A stretch of DNA of 64,000 bases from Notospermus geniculatus (GCA_002633025.1 NMRB01000292.1:325202-389201); one strand, 5' to 3'. Counted from the first letter of the stretch, positions 23,706 to 34,466 are shown. Notes: generated from the sequence alone by a model not told the origin. Program-made: numbers and translations.

Positions 23706-24224
23706 AGCCCTACAGCGAAAGCTACATAGCTACTTCGCGGTCGACCCTATCATGCCTGTAATTGAAAATCCTCAGTAACATGTCACAAGACGAAAAAAAC
23801 AACAACAACAGAGGGTCGGAGAATGTTGTCATCTAGGCAGGATCAAATGACGCTGATAGGTTGTCTGCATCTTTGTCCGCAGGTTAAGTTTCAGCTGGGG
23901 AGTAGTTTATAAACATGTCTCCATTGGAGAATCCTTGCAGGTATTAACGCTTGATTAGGGAAACCTGTGGAATCTCCACACACATTACACGGTGGAAATT
24001 GATAAAGAAGGAATGGGCTGTCAAATAGGAGCAGTCAGCCGCGCGTATTGCCAAAAGATGGCAGCAAAGTTCTAGCGGACCAATACACAGGAAAATCCAC
24101 GTGATTGGTGCTCGATCAAGAATGAATGGGTCCGCTATATGCATTGAATTGCGCCGTAGTGACACCTATTGGTCAACTCACTGACAGCTCCTATTGACTG
24201 CCTGGAATTGCAGTGACTGCGTAC
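23706..24224. other. Non-coding sequence, no feature seen
   Basis: No gene or repeat was recognised beyond an AACAACAACA run near 23800. Confidence 0.45.
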
Positions 24225-24464
24225 AACAGAATTTGAGGAGCCTTAGTAACCAAGTGCTTGTGGTTACCACACCCACTAAAGTATTAAAGCAGCAGGTCCC
24301 TGGTTCGAATCCAGCGTGGCCAAAATGGGATTAATCATCCCTGGGTCTTCACGTCCGTCGCATGAGACAGCAAGCCACGCTGCCTTGTGCCGTTGCAAAG
24401 GGCAATAAAGGCCCCATCCATGCAAGTGAGGAACATTTGAGTAGCTTATGGTCTCTTCTATACC
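24225..24464 (+). repeat. Probable tRNA-derived SINE
   Basis: A clear B-box GGTTCGAATCC at 24302-24312 follows an A-box-like TAGTAACCAAGTGC at 24247. The following body (GTGGCCAAAATGGG, ATGAGACAGCAAGCC, AAGGGCAATAAAGGCC) has no coding frame. The 3' end is cut by, or abuts, the element starting at 24474. Confidence 0.45.
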
Positions 24465-24473
24465 TACCAGAGC

Positions 24474-24919
24474 CATCCTCCCACAGCAGGGGTTTTTAGC
24501 TCGCTCCTCTTCATCCGCTCACACAAACCCCTGCTGAAATACAACAGCCAGTGAATGTGATGTGGCTGTTCCATACTCCAGTTGCACTCCCTGTATTTTA
24601 AGGATAACTTGGAGAAGTAAAATTTCGTGGATTTACCCAGTTTGATTTTAAAGTTTTGTGCTTTACAAATCACTTACATCTTTCCAAAATTGACTGAATT
24701 TTATCACAGAGGTTCTTCCTATGTATAGAGAAGATTCTTATTATTTTTGATTGTTAGTATGAGTCATAATTATTTAATATTGGCACCCTGAAAATGCTGC
24801 ATTCTGATTGGGCAATGGTTTTCTGACCGCCTCTGCTTGCCTGGGAGGCCCAATTTCAGCAGGGCTTTGTGTGGAGTGTATGAAGAGGAACGAGACCAAA
24901 GCCCTGCTGTGGGAGGATG
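24474..24919. mobile_element. 446-bp foldback with 9-bp target duplication
   Basis: Terminal inverted repeats of 18 bases are perfect (CATCCTCCCACAGCAGGG and complement). They are followed by imperfect arms (CGCTCCTCTTCAT with ATGAAGAGGAACG; CCCTGCTGAAAT with ATTTCAGCAGGG). TACCAGAGC stands directly at both sides (24465-24473, 24920-24928). A 9-bp duplication fits a Mutator-like (MULE) non-autonomous element; no transposase is present. Confidence 0.88.
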
Positions 24920-24928
24920 TACCAGAGC

Positions 24929-25823
24929 CAGCAATGCTTGGCTTCGGCCCTGATGGAAAAAATCAAAATAACGGGAATTTCGTTTGATTCGTATACTAGA
25001 AGGTTGGGTAGGAAATCAGGCTGTCAAATTGGCCATGGCAGATTATTCCCCATCATAGCCTACTCTTGGCAGCTTTAAAAGGAAATGACAAAACATTGGT
25101 GAGGGAAAATGTAATGCCAAGATGTTACTTGCCAAAGCTTGTTTTTTAACAAAACTCTGTAACAAAGTGATATTCTTTGCTTCTAAAGGATGGGTTTGTA
25201 AGAAAAATGGTCTGCAGAGTGATCGCCTTGGCTTTTTATTCAAGATATTCCGTTGGCTGTTACAAAGGGATTTTTGCTCCATTCGTAGAGGGTTAGTGAG
25301 GAAAAATGGGCCGCCAGATTGATTGTCATAGCTGAAGGCAGGTAGTTCCTTTATTGTCTTATTAAAGATTAGTTTCTTGAGCCGCGGGTTGATACAGAAG
25401 CTTCTTAGATGAGAGAAGGTGTTTCAAAACAACGAATTCCAGATGAAATGCTGAAAAATGGATTTAGAAAATATCAGTCGTTTGGTGTACGTTGCTGCTT
25501 CAAGTTGTTGTCGAAGGTACCCTGAGCACGATTCCGTCGAAAACATGATAAAAGTGTTTCCCACTGAAACCTTTGAAACCATTGATCCTTTGAAATAGAG
25601 AAATTCTGAAGTGAGATTGATTAGAAGGAGAGTGTTCTTTCTAACAACCCCGGATAAGTTCTTTTCCATTTACATGTATCGGTGCTGGTGCAATAGACAC
25701 AGCATCAACAACGAAAAATGACAAACTGTCGAATTACGTGACGTTGTAATGTGCAGAACGGCCATCCATTGGAAAAGGTTCTTTTCAGTGGAACGCTTTC
25801 ATGTTCCACTCCAGAAGCCTAAA
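24929..25823. other. Non-coding sequence, no feature seen
   Basis: Frames at 25043-25282 (-), 25122-25322 (+) and 25424-25669 (-) lack recognisable domains. Confidence 0.5.
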
Positions 25824-26277
25824 GGCTAATTCATACTTCTCAGTTTTGCGCTTTGTGCTTGTCAAAGTTAAAGTTTGAAAGTTTGGGTTTATAGTCTGAT
25901 ATCAACAACGGTACAGGTGTCATCCGACTTTACACTTTAACCCCAGTCTATCCTGAAACCTTTCAGTAGAACTCAGATGAGCTGCTCATTCAGCGCTACA
26001 ATTTGAGCATTTCCGACCGGTACCCCATTTATACACCTGGGTGGAGAGAGGCTAGTGGGGCAAAGAGACTTGCCCAAAGTCTCACGCCCAGTGGGATTCG
26101 AACACGGGATCTTCTGGCCGCTTGTCGGAGACCCGAACCACTACACCACCGAGGCTCCCCATGTTTGTCCGTCCCCTATGTTTATGTATGGTACCAACAA
26201 TAAAATTACTTTTTCTACCATATTCACATAGGAAACGGACACGCGCAAAGCGCAAAACGCAAAGTATGAATCTACCT
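25824..26277 (-). repeat. Inverted-repeat segment enclosing a tRNA-derived SINE
   Basis: The outer arms are AATTCATACTTCTCAGTTTTG and, at the right, GCGCAAAGCGCAAAACGCAA with AGTATGAATCT. Between them, on the minus strand, a tRNA-like head (26085-26160) runs into a conserved-looking SINE body, whose complement on + reads CATTTATACACCTGGGTGGA at about 26026-26045. The SINE probably inserted into an older foldback, but the join is not resolved. Confidence 0.55.
26085..26160 (-). repeat. tRNA-like SINE head with A and B boxes
   Basis: Read on the minus strand it starts GGGGAGCCTCGGTGGTGTAG. The A-box is TGGTGTAGTGGTTCG (26134-26148) and the B-box GTTCGAATCCC (26093-26103). The anticodon arm is disturbed and the acceptor stem does not close, and sequence typical of a SINE body continues 3'. 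So it is treated as a SINE promoter, not a functional tRNA. Confidence 0.65.
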
Positions 26278-26294
26278 TCATGCTCCACAACGGT

Positions 26295-26448
26295 TAAGCG
26301 GCGAATCCACTGTCGCGATTTGGGCTTGAGACTGGGTTGCGGTCCCTTGCGATCGCCTTATATGGCAATCGGAAGTCCTTATATGGTAACCGCAAGGGAA
26401 CGCAACCCCGTCTCAAGCCAAAATCGCGACAGTGGATCACCCGCTTTA
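26295..26448. mobile_element. 154-bp hairpin, CCACTGTCGCGATTTGGG arms
   Basis: AAGCGGCGAATCCACTGTCG with GCTTGAGACTGGGTTGCG pairs with CGCAACCCCGTCTCAAGCC and CGCGACAGTGGATCACCCGC. Arms are about 70 bp and the loop is around TTATATGGCAATCGG. Only a few mismatches, so it is probably young. Confidence 0.8.
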
Positions 26449-27737
26449 GAGTTCCCGTATAATGCAGAAGCATTGGTTTAAATTGAAGGTTCCTGCCAAA
26501 CCGCCCTCAAAAAACTGCTTTTTCCGCGAACTCCAGTTCAGTTGTAATGGCATCTGCGGATCCTCCGACCTGGATGCCTCTGATCTTTTCAATTTTTCCC
26601 CTGCATTCTTTCCTCTTGAAAAAGTCGTGGCCCTAGTCACCGCCATCTACTGACTCCTGAATGAACAAGACGTGCCTAACGTGAAAGACTGAAGCAAAGC
26701 TCTGCCAACTCCACCGTGACGCATTGAATGCATTTATAAGTAACGTTAGTTCAAGTGATTCTTGCCAGACGGCGATACATACACATGTAGATGCAATCGT
26801 TTCGCATGCTAGTTCGCCTTGTTCTTCGATGCAATCACTGTGAAAGTGGACATAAGCGTTGAAAAATCATTGGCAAATACGTTGTCCCCGTCAGTCAACC
26901 AGTTAATTGGTATCGACTGTGAACGTGACTGTGATTTGATGGCTCAACTTATCCATGTCACTTAAGGCAAATGGCATGAAATGCCGTCGTGTGAATTTTG
27001 CCCGACTCACTGGGGTCGCAGCTCGGTGTTTGGTGGAGACCTCCCGCTCGCTATATCCCCACACCTTCTTCGCACCGATGCATCTTCATTGAAATTGTTT
27101 ATGGATAATCTTGCAATATTTATCTTGTCGGTGAGAAGGAGAACTGTTTTTTTATTGGAAGAATGTCCATGCTATTCGGAAGGATTGGTAGGCCTTAGGA
27201 TATTACCAAAAATTCATAAACGAGCTTATGAAATTTTGATGTTACATTATGTTGTACAAAATACGCCTCCTTGAGAAACAATCGTGGGTTTGTACAGTGG
27301 CGGGTGGGCCTACAGTTGTTCGGAGGTAATTTTTGCGGTTTCACACGACAGGTTACAATGCATGATTGTGATGGTGGTGAGGCCCTCTCCTTATCGAGAG
27401 GTAAATCCATGTCTCCGGCGTTTGTAACGTGTACTCAGTAAAAGAAAGCAGTTATCGTAGATTTTGTGATGAATATTGTGTTTGTAACTTGGAAAACCTT
27501 TTAATTTCCACCTATCCATTGAGGCGATTTCAGCATAGTTCACCTTTGGATCCGTGTTTCAGTCTCTAATCCGTGTTTCAGTCTCTAAAATTCACGGCAA
27601 GCCGCTGGGTGGGGAAAATCGTACGGGGCCCGGTGGATTTGTGACCTAGGCTTTAGCAAGTACAGAAGAGGCAATCGCAAGCTCTTTTTGTTCCCCCCGT
27701 GACGGTCTTTAATGAGGACCCTAGCTCACTGCCTCAA
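26449..27737. other. Non-coding sequence, no feature seen
   Basis: CCGTGTTTCAGTCTCTAAT/A is doubled at 27550-27589, but no gene or larger repeat was recognised. Frames at 26446-26653 and 26981-27274 look random. Confidence 0.5.
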
Positions 27738-27876
27738 TAGGTGTCACCAGCAGTGGTTAAATCTATTGAAATGAAACTGGCAACTCGGTCCTGATCAATT
27801 TCCCACACAAAAGCCGTCCATTGTATAGGACCGAGTTTCGGTGTGCTGCCCTCTATCGTAGCTAGGATGCCCATTG
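27738..27876 (-). repeat. Dispersed repeat, inverted relative to 60745-60876
   Basis: About 135 bp shared in opposite orientation with 60745-60876. Blocks include GTGTCACCAGCAGTGGTTAA, TTTCCCACACAAAAG and TTTCGGTGTGCTGCCCTCT. An internal CGGTCCTGATC/TAGGACCG pair makes a small hairpin. Confidence 0.7.
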
Positions 27877-27926
27877 CGTAGGATCTTAATGCCCCTGCAG
27901 AGCTGAAGGCACCACGACGACTTAAT

Positions 27927-28321
27927 AGCGAGGTTTCGCAAATCTGACGAAACACGAAGTACGAAATACGAAATTCAGCGTCATTTCCAGGACCTCATGT
28001 ATTTCTGGAGATGGTTGACACCACAAATGTCCTTGCTGCCAGTGCGTCTTTTAGCATGTCATGTAAGACCGAGAGAGTTAATGGTGCATCTTGAATTTTT
28101 AAATTTCCACATCGTATCTACGGAGTGGAAACGAAAGATAAATTTCAAAGAGTTTAATATACACCGTAACTCTATCGGTCTAACGTCATACGCTAAAAGA
28201 CGCTCTTGCGGCAGGCGATATTTGTGGTACCAACCATTTCCTGAAATACATTACGTCATGGAAATGAAGTCCAATTTCGTATTTCGTACTTCGTTTTTCG
28301 TCAGATTTGCGAAACCTCCCT
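27927..28321. mobile_element. GGTTTCGCAAATCTGACG foldback, element C, AAT duplication
   Basis: A 395-bp foldback with ends AGCGAGGTTTCGCAAATCTG and complement (CAGATTTGCGAAACCTCCCT), flanked by AAT at 27924-27926 and 28322-28324. It lies about 350 bp upstream of the kinase start codon, so it could sit in or near its promoter. Confidence 0.9.
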
Positions 28322-28630
28322 AATATCCCATGCGACGGACGTCTCCGACCTTTATTCGTTGGCACCCTTTACATCCGCCGTCTCAATCACATTACATTAA
28401 TGTATTGATGAATTACCAATTGTACAAACGCATTGATATATTATCTGTTCACTTTTGTATTTCTGGGATCAAAACTTGTCATTTCAGGCTAACTGGTAGC
28501 GCCTCGGGCGGAATTATCGAATACAATCACGACGAATCGTTCACACACGTGAGAAACGCGGATTTACCTGGTTTATGCTTCGGTTGCCTTGGATACATGT
28601 AGCCGGTTAATCGCCACGAGCAGACCACAG

Positions 28631-28660
28631 CCAATCAGATCAATTCTCACTTGTGACGTA
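28631..28660 (+). promoter_or_regulatory. Candidate proximal promoter motifs of the PKG gene
   Basis: A CCAAT box (28631-28635, in CAGCCAATCAG) and a CRE-like TGACGTA (28654-28660) lie 18 to 47 bases before the first ATG. Their position right upstream of the coding exon is suggestive. A pyrimidine-rich stretch ending TCATTTCAG near 28487 could instead be an acceptor for an upstream non-coding exon. No TATA box or start site can be assigned. Confidence 0.35.
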
Positions 28661-28788
28661 GCAAACCCACCGTTTAAATGCCGCCGCCGGATCGAACACC
28701 GGGCAGACGAATACCTGCCAGTAGTCCACCGAAGAAAGGGGTCGGGACTAGTCCCGGGACTACAGGCTCTTCTACTCCGAGAAGCAAA

Positions 28789-29189
28789 ATGGGTAACGGC
28801 GCAAGTGCTACGCAGGTTGTGGTGGACGGGGAAACATTTGATCTAGTCAAATTAAAGGTGCTCTTGCCAGATCTAAAACGAGAAATTAAACAAAAGAATA
28901 CGAAACTTGAGGAGTATGAGCTCGAACTCTCGCAGTTGCGGAGAAAGTTAGAGGAGAAAGATTCGGAGTTGATACGGCTCAAGGAGGAGGTTGATAAGTA
29001 TAAATCTGTACTGCAAAAGACAGTTCACAAGGATGGCAAGCCTGATATCTTGGCCACCATTCATGAGGAGGCGGCTATGGCCGGCCAGCAAGAGGCCGGA
29101 CAGAGGAGTAAAAAGCAGGGTGTTTCCGGCGAGAGTACGAACGTATCGCAAGGAGCAGTGGAACTTAAACGATACGAAAAGGAATTCAG
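28789..29189 (+). CDS. PRKG1: cGMP-dependent protein kinase, exon 1 (zipper and autoinhibitory segment)
   Basis: N-terminal coding exon of PKG, the serine/threonine kinase activated by cGMP downstream of guanylyl cyclases and nitric oxide signalling. Residues counted from the ATG at 28789: 1-6 MGNGAS, a good N-myristoylation signal that could anchor the kinase to membranes; about 37-76, a coiled coil with heptad leucines at 40, 47, 54, 61, then V68 and L75, the homodimerisation zipper; 106-115 RSKKQGVSGE, matching the autoinhibitory pseudosubstrate of the family. The exon ends CAG|GTACGT after two bases of an Arg codon. An in-frame ATG at 28678 would add 37 Pro/Ser/Lys-rich residues. It has a stop codon directly before it and a weak context, whereas 28789 has AAAATGG, so 28789 is preferred. 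Zipper and cyclic-nucleotide region look PRKG1-like, the MGNG start PRKG2-like, so paralogue assignment is tentative. Confidence 0.9.
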
Positions 29190-30427
29190 GTACGTTCTTT
29201 TTACTTCTGCTTTACAAACATACAACTTGATATGTAATGCTATCTGCTATTATCTTTGTGTTGGATTTTGCGCCTGAATCAGAAATCGGTAACTAGGGAA
29301 ACCGTAAAGATGGCGGGTTTGTTTATATCTCAAGCAGGAGCACATGCCGTTGGTTTATGAATCAATAGGTTGAAGATAAATGAGTATGATCTCTAGGATC
29401 CTGTATGCACAGACACTTCTTCTTTGTGAATCATTGAAATGGCTCGCGATTGCTGCATGGCATAGGAATGCACGATGTAGGCCAATATATACCAGTCAAA
29501 ATCGATTTGTATTGAAAAATTAGATCATGCATACATGTAGGACGATAACGGTTCAATATCAACGAATAACTAGCGTTCGGCATTTTAAGTTTAAAGACTA
29601 ATATTTTTTTTCGTGTTTTGTTTGATATACATGTAGCTTATCATTTGTAAACCTAGTCAAGCCTTACATTCACTAATTACATTTTGTTAAGTTGAGCAAC
29701 CACCTTTTGGGGCTTGTACTCTTTTCTTTCCTTAATTGCTGTCACGTCCTGTTTGGATGGGATACTTCATATCTACATTTGGGTTTCAGCTCAGTCTGTT
29801 CCAGAGTTTCGGATTGTAAAGTACCAGCCTGGAGAAGACCCCGGTTGGGGTCGAAAATTCGCAAACACTCTGGAAATTGCCTTTTTATTTATCATATCAT
29901 TTGTAAACAATGTAATGTATAAAGCGTACGCTATCTTGGAATTGATTTTGCCATCAGTTCCACATTCATGTGACTTTTTTTCATCACGATTATTTCAAGA
30001 TCTAATTTGAACCAATGATCAATCATTATTTCAAATATGACGACGAGCCACGAACAGACGACCGGATGTTGCCTATGCATTGCATCCGTAGGCCTAGTTT
30101 CACCCACCATAATTTCATGAAGTTATGATGGCCCTTCGCTTCGTGCGGCGCCAAGTTCCACCGGATCAACGCCAAGCATTTCCTGAAAGACGTATAGGCC
30201 TACTCACGCTGGGCATGAATATTTAGGGTCTTTCCACAACACATCAGTCTTCGTCAAAGCAATGTTTGCATGTCTAATATAGCGAAGGATGTTCACGAGC
30301 ATTCCTTAATCTTATGGAGGGTTTCATGTTTGATCGAAAGAGAGAAAATATTTGCCTTCTCATTCAGTTTCATTCAATTCAATTTGCCGTACATGTCATT
30401 TCGAGTCATGGCAATGGTAATGGAGTT

Positions 30428-30552
30428 AATGGCTAGTATTCGTAAAAGCTAGCAAATGCTTTTACTTAACATTTGCACAGCAATGTCTAATGTAAATGTA
30501 CTGCCAAACTTGAAGTAAAAGCATTTGCTGTCTTTTATGAATACCAGCCATT
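30428..30552. mobile_element. 125-bp hairpin MITE, AATGGCTAGTATTCGTAAAAG ends
   Basis: AATGGCTAGTATTCGTAAAA with GCAAATGCTTTTACTT pairs with AAGTAAAAGCATTTGC and TTTTATGAATACCAGCCATT. It resembles the GGGYCSTATT hairpins in having ATTCRTAAA near its ends, but lacks their GGG terminus. Confidence 0.75.
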
Positions 30553-31074
30553 GCCTTGGTGCCACAGGCAGCTGGCAATGCTGTTTCAGTTCGGTAAAGT
30601 GCAGAACTAAACATACATGTAGATTGTGCATGAGAATGCTTGCTAAGCAAATTGAGGAATTTCAAAGCGGAAAATGTTTATCTTTGTCTACTTCCTGACT
30701 CACTCATCCGCCATGTAATTATTCGTAGGCCTACTCGTCAATGTTACTCCAGTTGACCCTTGCTTTGGTGTCATGTACAGGATAACGTTAAATTCACATT
30801 GTCCTAGATAAAAATAAATTGCAAATTGCTAAATATTTGCTGGACACACACTAGAAAAGCTGATAAGGTGGAATGGCACTTTACATCGGTATCAATAAAT
30901 ATTAAATATTCCAAATCATAAGTGGTACCTGACCTGATTGATTAATAAATGATGATCACGAACAAACTTTTATTGTTGTAAATTTACTAGGCTTATTTAA
31001 ACAGAGGAGTCAAATATTTTACTCCGTGGGGAATGGCAGCGTACCTCCCAACAAAACAAAACTTGTGACTTATA

Positions 31075-31868
31075 ATGAAGGATTCAATTCTTTGGTTACT
31101 CTTTCTTTGTGATTTTATTTCCACGACGTTTCTACCAGTGTTCCCTGGTCTTGTGGAGTGCGTGTGCACAAAATGTAGGGACACGAGAGATTTTACGGGA
31201 TATATTTTTTCGGGATACTCTGTCATGTCCCTACAGTTTTTGCACACTTGTCACCTGACAACGACCAGGAAACACTGGTCGTTGTGAAGTTTGAGTGGGC
31301 ACAAAATATACGGCATTGAGATACTAGTATATCTATCCTGAAGATTTTACGGGATGTATAATTTTTTTAGGATACCATGTGATGTCTCAACAGTTTTTGC
31401 ACACTTGTCACTTGACGAAACACTGGTGGCAATAGTGAGGTTTCGCAAATCTGAAGTACGAAATACGAAATTGGACTTCATTTCCATGACGTATGTATTG
31501 TATTTCAGGAGATGGTTGGTACCATAAATATCGCCTGCTGCAAGAGTGTCTTTTAGCATATTACGTTGGACCGATAGAGTTACGGTGTATATTAAACTTT
31601 GAAAGTTATCTTTCGTTTCCACTTCAAACATACGAAGTGGAAATTTAAAAATTCGAGATGCACCATAACTCTCTCGGTCTATATGCTAAAAGACGCACTG
31701 GCACCAGGGACATTTGTGGTACCAACCAGCTCCAGAAATATAATTAGGTCCGGGGAAATGAAGTTGACTTTCATATTTCGTACTTCGTGTTTCGTCAGAT
31801 TTGCGAAACCTTGCTATTGTCGTGGAAATAAAATCACATAGGACGAGATCTGAAGAATTTCCTTCATA
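31075..31868. repeat. Outer inverted repeat interrupted by foldback element D
   Basis: ATGAAGGATTC through TGTGATTTTATTTCCACGAC (31075-31128) is mirrored by GTCGTGGAAATAAAATCACA with TTCCTTCAT (31819-31867). Inside lie two tandem, diverged copies of a block with GGGATAYW, TTTGCACACTTGTCAC and TGACGAAACACTGG (31140-31432), then element D. This looks like an older foldback that was locally duplicated and later hit by element D. A further MITE starts at its right edge. Confidence 0.6.
31434..31815. mobile_element. GGTTTCGCAAATCTGACG foldback, element D
   Basis: A 382-bp foldback with left end AGTGAGGTTTCGCAAATCTG and right end CAGATTTGCGAAACCTTGCT. AAT precedes it (31431-31433) and ATT follows (31816-31818), so a simple duplication is not kept. 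The left arm lacks the GACGAAACAC block, a small deletion. Confidence 0.85.
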
Positions 31869-32175
31869 CACTGTTAGAAATAACAGAGGAGTTTACAGAA
31901 AATCTGTGCAGCAGAGTCCCCAGGACTGGATCTGTAAAATTACAGACTTAAATAAATGTTAACAGAGACTTGACTGGAGGCTGACCAAATTATATTTTCA
32001 TACTGCTCTCAGAAGGCATCATAATGGGATGTCCAATGGAATCCAACCAATACAGGAAAACATGAATCATACCTTATGTAAATTTACAGAAAGTGCTGGG
32101 GAGGACTCTGCTGCAGGCAATTTCTGTAAAATTACTACAAAATTACTATTGTAAAATTAATAATTTCTAACAGTG
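31869..32175. mobile_element. CACTGTTAGAAA MITE with TA duplication
   Basis: A 307-bp element flanked by TA (31867-31868, 32176-32177). Ends CACTGTTAGAAATAACAGAG and TTTCTAACAGTG. The interior (GTCCCCAGGACTGGATCTG, CATACTGCTCTCAGA) is nearly the same as in 36925-37213, so the two form one subfamily. The copies at 2830, 6659 and 32791 form another. Confidence 0.88.
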
Positions 32176-32177
32176 TA

Positions 32178-32790
32178 TCATAAAAAAGGACGTTTCTCAT
32201 AAGTGCCAACGTGTCCCATTCTCGTACGTACTGTACATGTATTTGCCGACAATGAAATACGGATCCATTAAGCATCCTACATGCACACTACATTGTACAT
32301 GTACTAATCACTTAACAGTGTTTATCACTGATTAACGCATTTCTTTACATGTCCCTCCTCATTACCGCCTCCTTTTCACCGCATATGGCCTTGCTGAATG
32401 GTGACAATGGGGTTACATTGCTGATGTCACTTGTAGTTTCTATGGTGACCTGATAACTAGACAATAGTAACGTGCGGAGAAAGTCCGATATATTTTCCCC
32501 CTGGCTTAGGTATACTGGAGATATGTGCTGGATGAAAAAATATATCATGTAACGTATGGTATTATGTCAGCAAATGCGTTGAAGAATCCCTGGGAACTGG
32601 GAAAAGTTCGCCGTTGGCTAACGGTGTGCATTCCCAGCGACCCTACTGTGCAATCCTTATCTACATTGTAAGTGGAGCAAAAGTAAAAATGAAAGTTATG
32701 CCGATTTCTTCCCAAAAATGCTAGTGCAGGCCTTCACAGATGATGAAAACGATAACTTACAAATACTTACTGTTACTATAAACTACGTCA
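32178..32790. other. Intronic sequence between two MITEs, no feature seen
   Basis: Apart from TACATGTA motifs (32231, 32296) nothing was recognised. The minus-strand frame at 32345-32548 is unsupported. Confidence 0.45.
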
Positions 32791-33075
32791 AACTTTTAGA
32801 AAAAACAGAAGATTCTACAGAATAGTCCGTGCAGCAGAGTTTCAAGCACTTTCTGTAAATTTACAGAAACAATTCAGGGTCAAAGGAATATTACATGTAT
32901 GTCATTGCCCATGACCCTTTGTTTGGAAGGTCCCTCCTAGATGCAATATAAAACGCAGGTCATTGGTTCAGATGCAATGCCTTTAACTAAACGTGGCTCC
33001 TGTAATTTCACAGAAAGTGCTTGAAACTCTGCTGCCAGAAAATCCTTTTAAATTCTTCTGTTTTTTCTAACAGTG
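32791..33075. mobile_element. CACTGTTAGAAA MITE, inverted member
   Basis: Ends AACTTTTAGAAAAAACAGAA (mutated left terminus) and TTTTTTCTAACAGTG. Its interior, with GCCCATGACCCTTTGTTTGG and GCAGGTCATTGGTTCAGATG, is the reverse complement of the interior at 2830-3106, so this copy is in the opposite orientation. Confidence 0.82.
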
Positions 33076-33348
33076 ATGACAGCGTCCAGTGGACATTTTC
33101 ATAGAGTACATACATGATGATACATTTCAGGGCTGGGTAGTTCGAAACTGCTTTACCACTAACTTCATGATATTCGTGTGGCGGTCAAAAGTACGCCCTC
33201 CCCCTGGAAAGGTTCACATGTGTTTTAGCGACAAGGCTATCTTGGCTCTGGGGCTAGACGGCTTAAAGAGGGAGAATATGAACGGATACATGTAGGTAAT
33301 TCAGCCCAATACCATCGGATACTAGTGCAAGATTGCTGGTAATACATA

Positions 33349-33847
33349 ATACCATAAAGGAATCAACCATAAAGGTTTAACTGCGAACGATGAACTTACT
33401 GAGGGATACACTTCATGTGTTGCCACCAGATGTCTCTCACTGCCTGAATTTCGGCTTTACGTAATAGGCACGAGCTTCAACTTTTTTTGTGGTGAAGAGG
33501 TACATGAACCTGTCAACTTGATGCTTTGAATTCCATTTGTGAGGAAAACAGAGCTATTTTCAGCACAATTAGTGCTCCATGTGCAAATGTACGTCAGCCT
33601 ATTCAAATGTACACAGATGACCCTGCGCTCACATCGTTCGTGGGGTTCTCATTAATTCAGTCCTTTTGTATCATAAGATCATCTAGTCGGAATTCAACAA
33701 AATTTGCAGTGAACGTGCAGAAGGGTCTTGCCTATCATATGGAAAAGTCAGAATGAAAATCTGTTGAGGTTTAAAGGGATATTGCCCACATTTATAAAAT
33801 GCTAAATTTGTAAGTTGAACCTTTATGGTTGATTCCTTTATGGCGTA
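33349..33847. mobile_element. 499-bp element with 35-bp terminal inverted repeats
   Basis: ATACCATAAAGGAATCAACC with ATAAAGGTTTAACT is mirrored by AGTTGAACCTTTATGG with TTGATTCCTTTATGGCGTA. The interior is not self-complementary, unlike the full foldbacks. A 76-residue frame inside (33526-33756) matches nothing I recognise. Confidence 0.7.
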
Positions 33848-34097
33848 ATGCACTGACAGTCAACTTGTACCATGAAACTTCCACTGGTGCTCAGCATGAC
33901 ATGGTGACCTCGCTTTCACTTCTATCTCAGTCATACACGATGATGGGTCTTCATCAGACCTACCATGGATGATCATTTTGCATGCATTGGTGTGAATTGA
34001 TATCGTATGCAGTATGTTGCAATTTACCATGACAACCCAACTCAAACACTCGCAATGTCAAACATATACCTCTATGATAGTTGATTAACACCAAACT

Positions 34098-34466
34098 CAA
34101 CCTCGTTCCAAGGGGTCGTTCGCTTTCTGACAATATGGCGGACGCTTCACCAACCCCTGGCATCAGCTTTGGGTTTAATGCATTTGATTGGTTGACGGAA
34201 AACCGTCAAATATACCAAGAATATACCCAAACAAATTTTCAAAATATATTGGATCAAATCAAAAGGTTACGTGTATCAAGGGTTGAAGATTTTTTGTAAA
34301 AAGAATTTTAAAAAGCACAAATAAGTGTTTTAGATTAATTATTTTGACTCGTGCTGCCACCTATACTTAGACCAAAGATCCTGGTCTAAAAACCAAAGCT
34401 GATGCCAGGGGTTGGTGAAGCGTCCGCCATATTGTCAGAAAGCGAACGACCCCTGGGACGAGGTTG
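34098..34466. mobile_element. 369-bp foldback with 9-bp target duplication
   Basis: Arms of about 75 bp (34098-34174 and 34391-34466): CAACCTCGTTCCAAGGGGTC, TTCGCTTTCTGACAATATGG, CGGACGCTTCACCAACCCCT and complements. CACCAAACT precedes and CACCAAACC follows, a 9-bp duplication with one mismatch. With 24474-24919 it forms a second case of a CA-starting foldback with 9-bp duplication, as expected for Mutator-like elements. The 72-residue frame at 34081-34299 is made of this arm and is not a gene. Confidence 0.85.

Noticed and set aside
26085-26160. Functional tRNA gene on the minus strand
   Set aside because: A and B boxes are good but the acceptor and anticodon stems do not close, and a SINE-like body follows.
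28674-28982. 102-residue minus frame opposite PKG exon 1
   Set aside because: Antisense shadow of a strongly supported coding exon.
34081-34299. 72-residue + frame with ATGGCGGACGC start
   Set aside because: Its first part is the arm of the 34098-34466 foldback.
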